A stretch of DNA of 64,000 nucleotides. Origin: Lacrimispora xylanisolvens. Its GTDB lineage: Bacteria; Bacillota; Clostridia; Lachnospirales; Lachnospiraceae. Shown one piece after another: positions 1 through 7,181 of this stretch; position 1 is the stretch's first letter; each line of letters starts with the position of its first letter. The translations under genes were made by a program, and so were the position numbers. The notes below the pieces were generated by a model. That model did no database searches. It was given only the letters and a program-made list of their open reading frames with translations, and was not told the origin of the DNA. Location: contig NZ_PTJA01000006.1 in NCBI RefSeq assembly GCF_002934545.1, positions 248,001-312,000 of the forward strand, read 5' to 3'.

Positions 1-115
1 TATAGTCCCCGACATGGAGCTTGCTGACAAAGTGCTGTATTCCCTTCTGATCGAAAGTATCCACAATTTTACGGATTGCCCTGGCCTTTTCTCTGGAATC
101 AATTTGTATAACCAT
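1..115 (-). CDS. ERCC4-type phage nuclease, N-terminal part only
   Basis: The leftward frame opens with ATG at 115-113 and runs off the window after 38 residues. It begins MVIQIDSREKARAI and reaches KLHVGDY. The early DSREK motif followed by a VGDY segment is what I associate with ERCC4/XPF-type nuclease domains common in Clostridia phage recombination modules; the D and the ERK-like triad belong to the catalytic site of that family. It follows ssb by 11 bp and is probably the next gene of the same operon, where it would cut branched DNA during recombination or replication. The missing C-terminus prevents a firmer call. Confidence 0.6.
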   Translation of the reverse strand, partial: MVIQIDSREKARAIRKIVDTFDQKGIQHFVSKLHVGDY

Positions 116-126
116 CTGATCCCTCC

Positions 127-558
127 TTAGTTGAATGGAAGACCTTCGTCTTCGACTCCATCCGGGATATTCATAAATCCGTCACCAATTGCACTACTGG
201 GCGCAGGCCTTGATTCATCTGCAGATCCGTTTGCATTGTTGGAATTCTTAGATTCACCAAATTCTACCTGCTCCGCCACAACATCTGTGGTGTAAACTTT
301 TTGCCCATCCTGATTTGTATAAGAACCTGTTTGAATTCGTCCCTCAACAACAATTTTATTTCCCTGAAAGAAATATTTTTCAACGAACTCTGCTGTCTTT
401 CCAAATGCTACTGTATTTATGAAATCCGAATTTTGCTCATTTTCTCTTTTAAACCGCCGATCAACCGCGATAGCAAAGCGGGCAACGGTATGACCATTAT
501 CCGAATATCTGACCTCCGGATCCCTGGTCAACCTGCCTATTAGAATTACTCTATTAAT
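127..558 (-). CDS. ssb: Single-stranded DNA-binding protein, probable ATT start
   Basis: OB-fold SSB of about 143 residues. It coats ssDNA for the RecT/ATPase recombination module upstream. The first in-frame ATG gives a protein starting at TRDPEVRYSDNG, which lacks the first beta strand. Upstream in frame lies NRVILIGRLTRDPE, the family N-terminus (usually MNRVILIGRL), preceded by ATT at 558-556 and by AGGAGG about 8 nt further up. No ATG or GTG fits, so initiation at ATT is the best reading, although a base error in an ATG is possible. The tail is acidic and ends GLPFN, a variant of the usual DDxPF partner-binding tip. Confidence 0.88.
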   Translation of the reverse strand: MNRVILIGRLTRDPEVRYSDNGHTVARFAIAVDRRFKRENEQNSDFINTVAFGKTAEFVEKYFFQGNKIVVEGRIQTGSYTNQDGQKVYTTDVVAEQVEFGESKNSNNANGSADESRPAPSSAIGDGFMNIPDGVEDEGLPFN

Positions 559-572
559 ATGTCATTCCTCCT

Positions 573-1241
573 CTATAGTTCATATTCCATTCCTTTATTT
601 GCCACATAAACCGGGCACTCTACCAACTCCTGGACTTCCTTCTGAAAAACTGTTTCATTGCTTGTTCGGTCAGATAGATGCATTAGGCAGACCGTCTTTA
701 AATCATGGTTCTCATTTACTCGGATAAAATCCTTGCAGATATCAAGTTCCATGTGCGTAAGCTTAATTCGCTCCTGTAAGCCCTCATGATATGATTCCCG
801 TAACAGATCTTTGCTGTAATTGCACTCGATCATGATGTGATTCAGGTTCTTAAATTTATACCGGATATACTCAGTATCAGTCGCAAAAAGCAACCTTCCA
901 ACTTCCTGGTGTTCAATCAGAAAACCAGAACACGGTGCATCATGTACCAGTGGGAATGTCCTGACAGCAAAAGGCTTACTGATTGCCGATAATGCTCCTG
1001 TTATATGCCCCATACTTGGAGCCATGACGGGAATGCCAACTTTTATATACTCATGTAGATACTTTGCATGGTCTCCATGCTCATGAGAGACAACTACTCC
1101 GACAATCTTACTGATATTAAAGCCCAAGGCTCTCTTAACTTCTTTAAATGGAATCCCTGCTTCAATAACCAAGCACTCTGTCTCATTGTGGAGCAAATAG
1201 CAGTTTCCTGCCGATCCGCTCCCTAAACAGGTCAATTTCAA
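573..1241 (-). CDS. MBL-fold metallohydrolase, phage-associated
   Basis: A 222-residue metallo-beta-lactamase-fold protein. It opens MKLTCLGSGSAGNCYLL, like YycJ-type proteins, and has the metal motif SHEHGDH (HxHxDH) near residues 52-58, with further His and Asp ligands downstream. Its start overlaps the recT stop by 4 bp, so the two are translationally coupled. MBL proteins often sit beside recT and ssb in Clostridia phages, and a nuclease or phosphodiesterase role in DNA metabolism is inferred from that position. The substrate cannot be read from the sequence. Confidence 0.8.
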   Translation of the reverse strand: MKLTCLGSGSAGNCYLLHNETECLVIEAGIPFKEVKRALGFNISKIVGVVVSHEHGDHAKYLHEYIKVGIPVMAPSMGHITGALSAISKPFAVRTFPLVHDAPCSGFLIEHQEVGRLLFATDTEYIRYKFKNLNHIMIECNYSKDLLRESYHEGLQERIKLTHMELDICKDFIRVNENHDLKTVCLMHLSDRTSNETVFQKEVQELVECPVYVANKGMEYEL

Positions 1242-2155
1242 AATGGATCACCACCATTTTCCTGAACGGCTTCATTACCGACCGTCTCTGACACTTCCTC
1301 AAAATCAACCGTATTTGCCTGACTTAAATCATCTTCGTGCTGATTCACTGTCTCATTGTCAATGTAACGAGGACTACCGTCTTCACTTATGACAGCCATG
1401 TCCTGCTCGTATGCGTCAGACATTTCAATACTCATGATGCCCCACTTGCTGATTAACTGCCGGATCATGGTCTTTTCTGCCATTTCGTCGAAACTCTTAT
1501 ACCAGAAGGAAGAATACTTCCAGAGATCCTTTTTAGAGATCTTCCCTTCCTGGAGCAAGTGGAAATCACTGAGATTAAAGGCCTGCGAATACTGGTCTGC
1601 ATGCTTCTCCATTTTGGATCTGGTCCAGAAGATCTCTTTCCTGAAACCGTTTAGAAGTTCAAAGTATGCCAGATAACCGATAACTGGCAGCTCCTCTCTG
1701 ATTGCATCATCTTCGATAAATTCAAATTTATGCTTTCCAGTTGATCGATCACGCCCCCGGTACTCACCCTGACGGATATAGATAACATCCAAATCTTTGT
1801 ACTGTCCTGTTCGCATTGCCAGCTGTTTATAACCTTTAGCTCCAAGCTGGAACTGAGCATCTACGGAAACAACTTTACCCTCTCTATCCTTTTTCTTGTA
1901 AGGGACCATATAAAACTGTCCCAGCTGAGGACTGGGGGAAAGATTCAAGGCCTCCCCCAGAAGCGCTGCACTTAAAATACTGTTATGGCTACATTCCTGC
2001 AAAGCCGGTGTATTCTGTACTGCAGATACCACACTTGCAATAAATCTTGTTGTATTCTTCTGTCCAACCACCTGTAGAATATTTGCTTTGACTTTATCGT
2101 TTGATAAGAAGCTTGCTATTCCCTTTGGTTGCGTCACTGCAACTTCGTTTCCCAT
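1238..2155 (-). CDS. recT: RecT-family ssDNA-annealing recombinase
   Basis: A 305-residue RecT protein. The family pattern is clear: early SFLSNDKVKANILQVVG, then LLGEALNLSPSPQLGQFYMVPY, the central YKQLAMRTGQYK and a late KTMIRQLISKWG. The acidic tail ends NGGDPF, an SSB-interaction-like tip. It promotes annealing of complementary strands in phage recombination. It lies 2 bp downstream of the ATPase gene and overlaps the MBL gene. No RecE homologue is visible; the ATPase and the ERCC4 nuclease may supply partner functions. The length is usual for the family. Confidence 0.92.
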   Translation of the reverse strand: MGNEVAVTQPKGIASFLSNDKVKANILQVVGQKNTTRFIASVVSAVQNTPALQECSHNSILSAALLGEALNLSPSPQLGQFYMVPYKKKDREGKVVSVDAQFQLGAKGYKQLAMRTGQYKDLDVIYIRQGEYRGRDRSTGKHKFEFIEDDAIREELPVIGYLAYFELLNGFRKEIFWTRSKMEKHADQYSQAFNLSDFHLLQEGKISKKDLWKYSSFWYKSFDEMAEKTMIRQLISKWGIMSIEMSDAYEQDMAVISEDGSPRYIDNETVNQHEDDLSQANTVDFEEVSETVGNEAVQENGGDPF

Positions 2156-2157
2156 CT

Positions 2158-4080
2158 TTACGCCTCCACTTCCAATGTGCTATTTTCTGATACTTTTAAA
2201 AGAATGAGCTGCCCTTCCATATCCGGAATATTAAAATCGTTTACAGACTCTGCATTATCAATAAATATAGGTGCTGTCACGCCATAGATCTCCTGTAGCG
2301 CTGTAATAATATCCAGCCCGGCGACAACTCTATGACCTGCATTCAAGGAGCTGAATGGAACTCCATTTACCATGCATTCGCAAGTTTCCTTGTATCCGCC
2401 ATTGATCTGATTTTCAAAAAGACGGAAATTGACCAACTTGAATTTTGAGTTTATCCGTGAAGAAAGCAAGTCCATCTTTGCCTTAGTGAATTCTTCCAGA
2501 AGGAACAGCTCTTTCTCCTGGTCGGCAATCAGCTGTGATGTGGTCCGCTGCTCCTGTTGCAGTTCTGATACGCGTGTCTGCACTCTCTCATTGTTCTCTT
2601 TCCCTGTAAGCGTAGATTTAACTCTGTCAAGCTGTGTAACCAGATCCTGCTTCTTCTGTCTCAACTGATTTAGATATCCTGATCCGGTTCCCATTTCCTG
2701 AGCCTGTTTTTCTAATTTTTCAATCTCTGCAGAAATAGTCTGATACTCCAGACTGCCAGATATCTCCACTTGTTGAGGTAATTTAGCCAACTCTTCCATG
2801 GCTGCTGTCTTCCGCTTATTCTGCTCCACCTTATTGGCTTTACAGGTTTCCAACTTCTCTTTAAGGATGCTAATCTCCTTTTCAAAAGCTTCAATATTTG
2901 CCGCAACCTGTTTTCCATTCTTAACAATGTCAGAAAGGCTCTTTTGCTTATTGGACTTAAACTCCTCCTGCTTAGTCTCTCTCTGCTCTGGCGGAAGCAT
3001 CTGCTTACACATCGGGCAGCATAGGGTATCCTCATTAACCTGCATGGCCTGGACTTCTTTGTGATTTTTAAGCAATACCTCTCTATAAGACCGGTTACTC
3101 TCCAAAAGTTCCTGTTTTTGTTTAATCTCTCTTTCTGTCTTCTCATATTCTCGGATCGTATCCGAGAAGGAGTATCCGGCATCATCAATTCTCCGCTGAA
3201 TTTCCCGCCGCTGATCCATCAGTTTTTCGTTTGCTTTGCGCTTTAAATCCCCCAAATTAAACTGTTTTTGCATAATTGCATTGTTAATCTGGGTAAGTGC
3301 CTCACTGGCTTTGGATGCGTTACTTTCCTGCTCTGTCAGATCATTAATTTGTTTTTCCAGATCTGCTTTCTGGTTCTCACATTCTGCAAAATCAGCCTGT
3401 ACCAAACCTTTGCTGGCTTCGTCAATTCTGGCCGGTAACTCCGCCTGCCTATTATTTAGTTCTTTCAGCGCTTTCTTTGCTTTAGCTGTCAAATCATCTA
3501 CAGAGAACTCTTTCAAAATCTCAGACAGTGGAGAAAACTTCTGATTGGTGGAGATCACATCCTGATCCGTAACCTCAGAGACCAATTTTAAAAGAATCGT
3601 TCTCTGGTCTTTCCATTTCAACGATGTGAACGCCTGGGGACTGGTAATTAACTTAAACAATTCCTCATTCATCAAATCATCTATGTAAGCTTTGTAATCC
3701 TTTTCCGCCTTGGGGATTTCATTGATTTCATATTTATTGATGTTCCCCTGCAGCTGAGAAACCTCGCTGCCCTTTTTCTTAACCCAGTTCTGCTCCTGCT
3801 TCTTGCAAAGGAGAATATCCTTCCCATCCGCTTCTAAAATGGCTGATACTTTAATAACCAGATTGTCTATAAGCTCGCCCTGGCGATTATTTGGACGAAT
3901 ATTAAAATCGGACTTTCCCTCGCTATCCTTATTAAAAAGCAACCATGTAAAAGCGTCCATTATGGTTGTCTTTCCGGTTGCGTTCTGACCGGAAATGGTT
4001 GTCCTATTATGAAAGTCAATAACTAACTGGGTGATTCCCTTGAAATTCTCGATAGAAATTTTCTTTAATCTCAGATTCAT
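2158..4080 (-). CDS. SbcC/RecF-like AAA ATPase of phage recombination module
   Basis: A 640-residue SMC-like ATPase. Walker A is GQNATGKTT at residues 31-39. Long coiled-coil segments flank a CPMC zinc-hook-like motif near residue 365, and the C-terminal lobe carries SSLNAGHR as the signature region and APIFIDNAESV as Walker B, where Asn replaces the usual second acidic residue. It probably acts on DNA ends together with RecT and the adjacent nucleases. The gene sits directly upstream of recT (2-bp gap), as in many Clostridia and Bacillus phages. Its partner nuclease is not identified. Confidence 0.85.
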   Translation of the reverse strand: MNLRLKKISIENFKGITQLVIDFHNRTTISGQNATGKTTIMDAFTWLLFNKDSEGKSDFNIRPNNRQGELIDNLVIKVSAILEADGKDILLCKKQEQNWVKKKGSEVSQLQGNINKYEINEIPKAEKDYKAYIDDLMNEELFKLITSPQAFTSLKWKDQRTILLKLVSEVTDQDVISTNQKFSPLSEILKEFSVDDLTAKAKKALKELNNRQAELPARIDEASKGLVQADFAECENQKADLEKQINDLTEQESNASKASEALTQINNAIMQKQFNLGDLKRKANEKLMDQRREIQRRIDDAGYSFSDTIREYEKTEREIKQKQELLESNRSYREVLLKNHKEVQAMQVNEDTLCCPMCKQMLPPEQRETKQEEFKSNKQKSLSDIVKNGKQVAANIEAFEKEISILKEKLETCKANKVEQNKRKTAAMEELAKLPQQVEISGSLEYQTISAEIEKLEKQAQEMGTGSGYLNQLRQKKQDLVTQLDRVKSTLTGKENNERVQTRVSELQQEQRTTSQLIADQEKELFLLEEFTKAKMDLLSSRINSKFKLVNFRLFENQINGGYKETCECMVNGVPFSSLNAGHRVVAGLDIITALQEIYGVTAPIFIDNAESVNDFNIPDMEGQLILLKVSENSTLEVEA

Positions 4081-4128
4081 TCTCTTGCAATCCTCCTAAG
4101 CCCTATGTATAATAGGGGTGAAAAGTGT

Positions 4129-4380
4129 TTACGTGTTACCTTGATTCCCTAGCTGTTCCCGCAGCTGGGGTTTCTGCTTCTTGGGAATTGATTCCTCTAT
4201 TCCCTCTCCATCATTAAGTCCTTTGGCTACCGCGTAGGCTGCATCTTGATCATAAATAATTTCGCCTGCATACTCCCGGTTGCCAGAATGATCCACCTTA
4301 CTAATATCTCTTAGTCGATAGACCTGAAAGATCTTTTCATCGCCTATATACTGAGACGATACTTTCCATTTGCCGTACAT
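4129..4380 (-). CDS. Small phage protein, unknown function
   Basis: An 83-residue protein, MYGKWKVSSQYIGDEKIFQVYRL onward. A beta-rich first half describes its own field layout (KVSSQY, FQVYRL, GEIYDQDAAYAVAKGLN), and the tail is basic and Gln-rich. Proteins of this size and pattern recur in Clostridia phage early operons, but I cannot name a family. It sits between two other small genes and the ATPase gene in the same leftward operon, with an upstream AG-rich ribosome binding site. Confidence 0.7.
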   Translation of the reverse strand: MYGKWKVSSQYIGDEKIFQVYRLRDISKVDHSGNREYAGEIIYDQDAAYAVAKGLNDGEGIEESIPKKQKPQLREQLGNQGNT

Positions 4381-4405
4381 GTGATTTCACCTTCTCTCGC
4401 TGAAT

Positions 4406-4636
4406 TTATCCTTTGCATATCTTAATAGCATCTTCCAGGGTCTTTACCGATAAAAGTACACCCATCATAAAGAACCCGCCTATTTCCGTAACCTCCTTAT
4501 CCGCAAAGTAAGCTATAAATTGATCTGGCCAGTCCGCGTCATAAATCTTTCGAACCCCCTCTTCATCTGCATATAAAAACCTTATGAACGGGATTTTTGC
4601 TACATCCTGCTGATCTATTGACTTATCTTCTTTCAT
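4406..4636 (-). CDS. Small phage protein, unknown function
   Basis: A 76-residue acidic protein. Its start codon overlaps the stop of the upstream 48-residue gene (ATGA at 4636-4633), indicating translational coupling. The middle (YDADWPDQFIAYFADKEV) and end (LSVKTLEDAIKICKG) look globular. I recognise no family. Membership of the prophage early operon is the only functional hint. Confidence 0.7.
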   Translation of the reverse strand: MKEDKSIDQQDVAKIPFIRFLYADEEGVRKIYDADWPDQFIAYFADKEVTEIGGFFMMGVLLSVKTLEDAIKICKG

Positions 4637-4779
4637 AACACCTCCAACGCACCAACTGCTAAAAACATCAAAGCCATTGCACTGAGGAAGATCACTGACG
4701 GCATGATCCGCTTTGTAAACTCCATCAGCTTCGACGGGCGGGTGTCGGTGTAATCGTCTAAGTTGTCATAGTATCTCAT
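4633..4779 (-). CDS. 48-residue single-pass membrane protein
   Basis: A short gene with ATG at 4779-4777 and AAGGAGG about 8 nt upstream. The protein has a hydrophilic start (MRYYDNLDDYTDTRPSK) followed by one hydrophobic helix (VIFLSAMALMFLAVGAL). It overlaps both neighbours by 4 bp, at the stop of the 84-residue regulator and at the start of the 76-residue protein. This tight stacking supports it as a real gene. Function unknown. Confidence 0.65.
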   Translation of the reverse strand: MRYYDNLDDYTDTRPSKLMEFTKRIMPSVIFLSAMALMFLAVGALEVL

Positions 4780-5030
4780 ACGTCCTCCTTACCTCTAACA
4801 ATCTGCAGAATCTCCTGATCACTCAGCCCTAGGGCGGATACCATGATCCATAGATCCTCCAGCCTAAATGTTTCCGGGTGCTGCCAGCGATACTTTATGG
4901 TATTCTCTGGACGATTTAGGCGTTTGGCAATTTCCTTGTTTCGGATCTGCTTAAGCTCCATGCGCTTTCTGATCGTAGTTTTGGCAATCAGTTTCTTCTG
5001 TTCAAAATCACTTAGTTTTAACTTTGGCAC
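4776..5030 (-). CDS. Small HTH DNA-binding protein of phage early operon
   Basis: An 84-residue basic protein. The segment KQIRNKEIAKRLNRPENTIKYRW has the layout of a helix-turn-helix with a recognition helix at NRPENTIKYRW, followed by a helical tail (LEDLWIMVSALGLSDQEILQIV). It probably regulates the early operon or binds the origin. It overlaps the upstream Cys-rich gene and ends in an ATGA overlap with the small membrane gene. Confidence 0.65.
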   Translation of the reverse strand: MPKLKLSDFEQKKLIAKTTIRKRMELKQIRNKEIAKRLNRPENTIKYRWQHPETFRLEDLWIMVSALGLSDQEILQIVRGKEDV

Positions 5031-5142
5031 TTATTTCCCTCCTTTTATAATCCTTACAAGGGTACCTTCGGCTGCAGTCTGGACAGCGATTGCGGTACTG
5101 GCAGGACTTACATGATAATTTGGATTCTATATGTATCACCAT
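5008..5142 (-). CDS. 44-residue Cys-rich protein
   Basis: The preferred start is ATG at 5142-5140 because AGAAAGG lies just upstream; a longer frame would add 17 residues without a better site. The protein has CKSCQYRNRCPDC then RRYPC, that is two CxxC-type pairs plus a fifth Cys, and a very basic C-terminus. It may be a small zinc-binding protein. It is the first gene of the leftward prophage operon. Function unknown. Confidence 0.55.
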   Translation of the reverse strand: MVIHIESKLSCKSCQYRNRCPDCSRRYPCKDYKRREISAKVKTK

Positions 5143-5211
5143 TCCTTTCTTGTAAAATTTTTCAGTTCTCTTTATAATAGAAATTAAATTCAATCAAAGG
5201 AGAATGTTGTC

Positions 5212-5646
5212 TTGATTTCTAATAAAGCAGAGTATGAAAATATGACCATTAAAATCTTAAATACCATAATTTCCGGAGAAATTCCGTTGCCGGAAATGTT
5301 CCCTGAATGCAACAAAATAGACTTTGACCAAATTCTCGAACAGTGCATAAATGAAGATTTTATTACGGGATTAGAATCTGACCGCATGAGTGACGGTAAG
5401 CTGCACTATAATCGAATCTTCCAGCCATACGTTACATTTAAGGGGCTTTCTTTCATAGATTCCGTAAAACAGACAGAAGCTTTGGAAATTTCCAAGGCAG
5501 CTGAACAAAAATCTATTAAAGCTGCACTTAAAGCAAATAAATCTTATATAATTTCAGTTGTTGCAATCCTTGTTTCAGTCCTTGCTAATTTAGATAAGAT
5601 AGCGCATAACGTACAAAAAGTATTATCTTATCTAAATACGCCATGA
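5212..5646 (+). CDS. Phage protein with C-terminal membrane helix
   Basis: A 144-residue rightward gene starting at TTG 5212-5214, with AAAGGAGA 8 nt upstream. The first 85 residues look like a small globular, possibly winged-helix domain (YENMTIKILNTIISGEIPLP and ITGLESDRM). A Lys/Ala-rich linker leads to one membrane helix (SYIISVVAILVSVLANL) near the end. It faces a convergent membrane micro-gene, and the two 3' ends overlap. Position beside the repressors would suit a lysogenic-conversion or exclusion protein, but that is inference. Confidence 0.65.
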   Translation: MISNKAEYENMTIKILNTIISGEIPLPEMFPECNKIDFDQILEQCINEDFITGLESDRMSDGKLHYNRIFQPYVTFKGLSFIDSVKQTEALEISKAAEQKSIKAALKANKSYIISVVAILVSVLANLDKIAHNVQKVLSYLNTP

Positions 5647-5755
5647 AATTTACAAGCACAAGAATAATAAGCAATACAGTAACTGCCTTGTTTGTCTTTT
5701 CAGTTTGGCGGTTTCTTTTTTCGACTTCTTTTAAAACCCTTTCATCTTCCGACAT
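5585..5755 (-). CDS. 56-residue single-pass membrane protein
   Basis: A leftward small gene with ATG at 5755-5753 and GAGGTGAGAG upstream. The N-terminus is charged (MSEDERVLKEVEKRNRQ), then comes a membrane helix (AVTVLLIILVLVNFMAYL). It stops at 5585 inside the 3' end of the rightward 144-residue gene, so 62 bp are read on both strands. An inverted repeat there makes both proteins end in LDKI...LSYLN. Function unknown. Confidence 0.6.
   Translation of the reverse strand: MSEDERVLKEVEKRNRQTEKTNKAVTVLLIILVLVNFMAYLDKIILFVRYALSYLN
5588..5637. repeat. Perfect 14-bp inverted repeat, shared 3' end of convergent genes
   Basis: ATTTAGATAAGATA at 5588-5601 is repeated inverted at 5624-5637, separated by 22 nt. 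It lies within the overlapping 3' coding ends of two convergent genes. It is AT-rich and might act as a weak bidirectional terminator. Confidence 0.85.
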
Positions 5756-5789
5756 TCTCTCACCTCATCTTTTATTTTTGCTATAAGTC

Positions 5790-5984
5790 CTAATTATTGT
5801 TAGCAGCAAAATACTCTACTGGGACTTCGAAATACTTTGCTAAAGCCATGAGCTTATCAAATTTGGGATTGTATCTCCCGTATTTCCAATTTGTCAGAGT
5901 AGCCGTAGCAACTCCCGTCTGCTTTGCAACCTCGTAATCAGTTACCTTCGCCTTGTCTCTTAATTCTGCATATTTCTGGTACAA
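5790..5984 (-). CDS. Cro-like XRE-family repressor
   Basis: A 64-residue single-domain XRE protein. The HTH is VTDYEVAKQTGVATATLTNW, followed by GRYNPKFDKLMALAKYF. Initiation is at TTG (5984-5982), 7 nt after GGAGG. It is clearly paralogous to the N-terminal domain of the divergent repressor (shared TGxxTATxxNWKxGRY), as expected for a Cro/CI pair reading the same operators. It lies leftward of the switch region and probably represses the lysogeny promoter. Confidence 0.8.
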   Translation of the reverse strand: MYQKYAELRDKAKVTDYEVAKQTGVATATLTNWKYGRYNPKFDKLMALAKYFEVPVEYFAANNN

Positions 5985-6009
5985 AACTACACCTCCAATC
6001 TAAAATCTA

Positions 6010-6038
6010 TTGACATTAGCTAAGTTTTCTAATATAAT
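6010..6038 (+). promoter_or_regulatory. Consensus sigma-A promoter for the repressor transcript
   Basis: TTGACA at 6010-6015 and TATAAT at 6033-6038 with a 17-nt spacer, a perfect vegetative promoter match. It reads rightward into the CI-like repressor and ImmA-like genes, leaving a leader of about 145 nt. The spacer contains TTAGCTAAG, related to the operator repeats downstream. Confidence 0.8.
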
Positions 6039-6086
6039 TAAGAGGTCGATCAAAGTCATAAAGAAAACTCAGCTAATTCCACTTTA

Positions 6087-6167
6087 TTTAGCTTATATAT
6101 CAAAGCTATGGTCATATAATAGCATTGATTTCAAAGCTTGTCAATGGGGTTTAGCTTATTTTTCAAA
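6087..6167. promoter_or_regulatory. Repeated operator-like sites of the prophage switch
   Basis: TTTAGCTTATATATCAAA at 6087-6104 recurs as TTTAGCTTATTTTTCAAA at 6150-6167, an 18-bp match with two changes. A related half-site TTAGCTAAG lies in the promoter spacer at 6016-6024. The location between divergent Cro-like and CI-like genes supports repressor binding. Confidence 0.6.
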
Positions 6168-6188
6168 CTTATTTTTAAGAGGTGCAAT

Positions 6189-6515
6189 ATGTATGACATA
6201 TTTTATAAACTGTGTGAAGAAAAAGGCGTAACTCCTTATCGAGTATGTAAGGAAACAGGAATAACTACTGCGACTATTAGCAATTGGAAAGCTGGAAGAT
6301 ACGTTCCAAAAGCTGATAAAATGAAAAAAATAGCTGATTATTTTGACGTTACGGTTGAGTATTTAATGACAGGTGAAGAACCCAAGGATTACAGCGCAGA
6401 ATTATCTTCGGTTGAAACTCTGGCCGCACATTTTGATGGCGAAGATCTATCAGAGGAAGAAATGGAAGAAATTATGAAATACGTTGAATTTGTAAAAAGC
6501 AGACGTAAAAAATAG
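6189..6515 (+). CDS. CI-like XRE-family phage repressor
   Basis: A 108-residue repressor. The chosen start is ATG 6189 because AAGAGGTG sits 6-9 nt upstream and the protein then begins MYDIFYKLCEEKG, matching its Cro-like paralogue; a frame extending upstream has no site. Residues about 5-60 form the XRE HTH (VTPYRVCKETGITTATISNW). The C-terminal half is acidic and helical and probably mediates dimerisation. It lacks a LexA-type peptidase domain. The ImmA-like gene follows after 17 bp, suggesting relief of repression through that partner. Confidence 0.85.
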   Translation: MYDIFYKLCEEKGVTPYRVCKETGITTATISNWKAGRYVPKADKMKKIADYFDVTVEYLMTGEEPKDYSAELSSVETLAAHFDGEDLSEEEMEEIMKYVEFVKSRRKK

Positions 6516-6532
6516 TTACACGGGGACAGTGA

Positions 6533-7009
6533 ATGAACGATTTAGAAAGACTAGAGCAAAAGGCATACGAAGAAGATATAAAGATTGATTACGTTAGTTT
6601 TAAGAGTAAAAACATTCGCGGGTTATACTGTGATGGCTCAATAGCTATTAATTCAGATCTTCTGACCACTGCTTCAAAAGCGGATGTACTTGCAGAAGAA
6701 TTAGGACATTATTACACAACATCTGGCAATATTATAAATACCAAAAGTGCCTCTAATCAAAAGCAAGAGCGTGCCGCAAGGCTATGGGGATTTAATGACA
6801 GAATCGGTTTAACGGGAATTATAAATGCTTTTAAGGCTCATTGTGAAAACACGCACGATATTGCAGAATATCTCAATGTAACAGAAGCTACTCTTAAGGA
6901 AGCGCTTGAATATTATCGCCAGATATACGGAACAGGAACCATGGTAGATAAATACTTCCTGCAATTCGAGCCAAATCTTCAAATACATACAATGCTATAC
7001 CCAAAATAA
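6533..7009 (+). CDS. ImmA/IrrE-type metallopeptidase-like protein
   Basis: A 158-residue ImmA/IrrE-like protein. The signature is LAEELGHYYTTSGNI near residues 53-67. The usual HExxH appears as EELGH, with the first His missing, a variant I know from Clostridia phages; whether it still cleaves is uncertain. In ICEBs1-type switches, ImmA inactivates the neighbouring XRE repressor. Here it follows the repressor by 17 bp in one transcript, which supports that role. Confidence 0.8.
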   Translation: MNDLERLEQKAYEEDIKIDYVSFKSKNIRGLYCDGSIAINSDLLTTASKADVLAEELGHYYTTSGNIINTKSASNQKQERAARLWGFNDRIGLTGIINAFKAHCENTHDIAEYLNVTEATLKEALEYYRQIYGTGTMVDKYFLQFEPNLQIHTMLYPK

Positions 7010-7019
7010 ATAAGGATGT

Positions 7020-7060
7020 AAAAAGCCCCAGGAGCTGCGAACTCCCAGAGCTTTTCACAT
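7020..7060 (+). terminator. Putative intrinsic terminator after ImmA-like gene
   Basis: AAAAGCCCCAGGAG, a short loop, then CTCCCAGAGCTTTT can form a GC-rich stem followed by T residues. It lies 10-50 bp after the ImmA-like stop and before the integrase gene. Confidence 0.55.
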
Positions 7061-7181
7061 AAATTCTCTTACCGGACGCTCCGGAAAGAAATGATATTTT
7101 GACACCTATATTATATCATTTTCTGAGCGCACTGGCAAGGGGCGTTATTTTTATACCCAAAAATAGAAAGGAAATGATATT

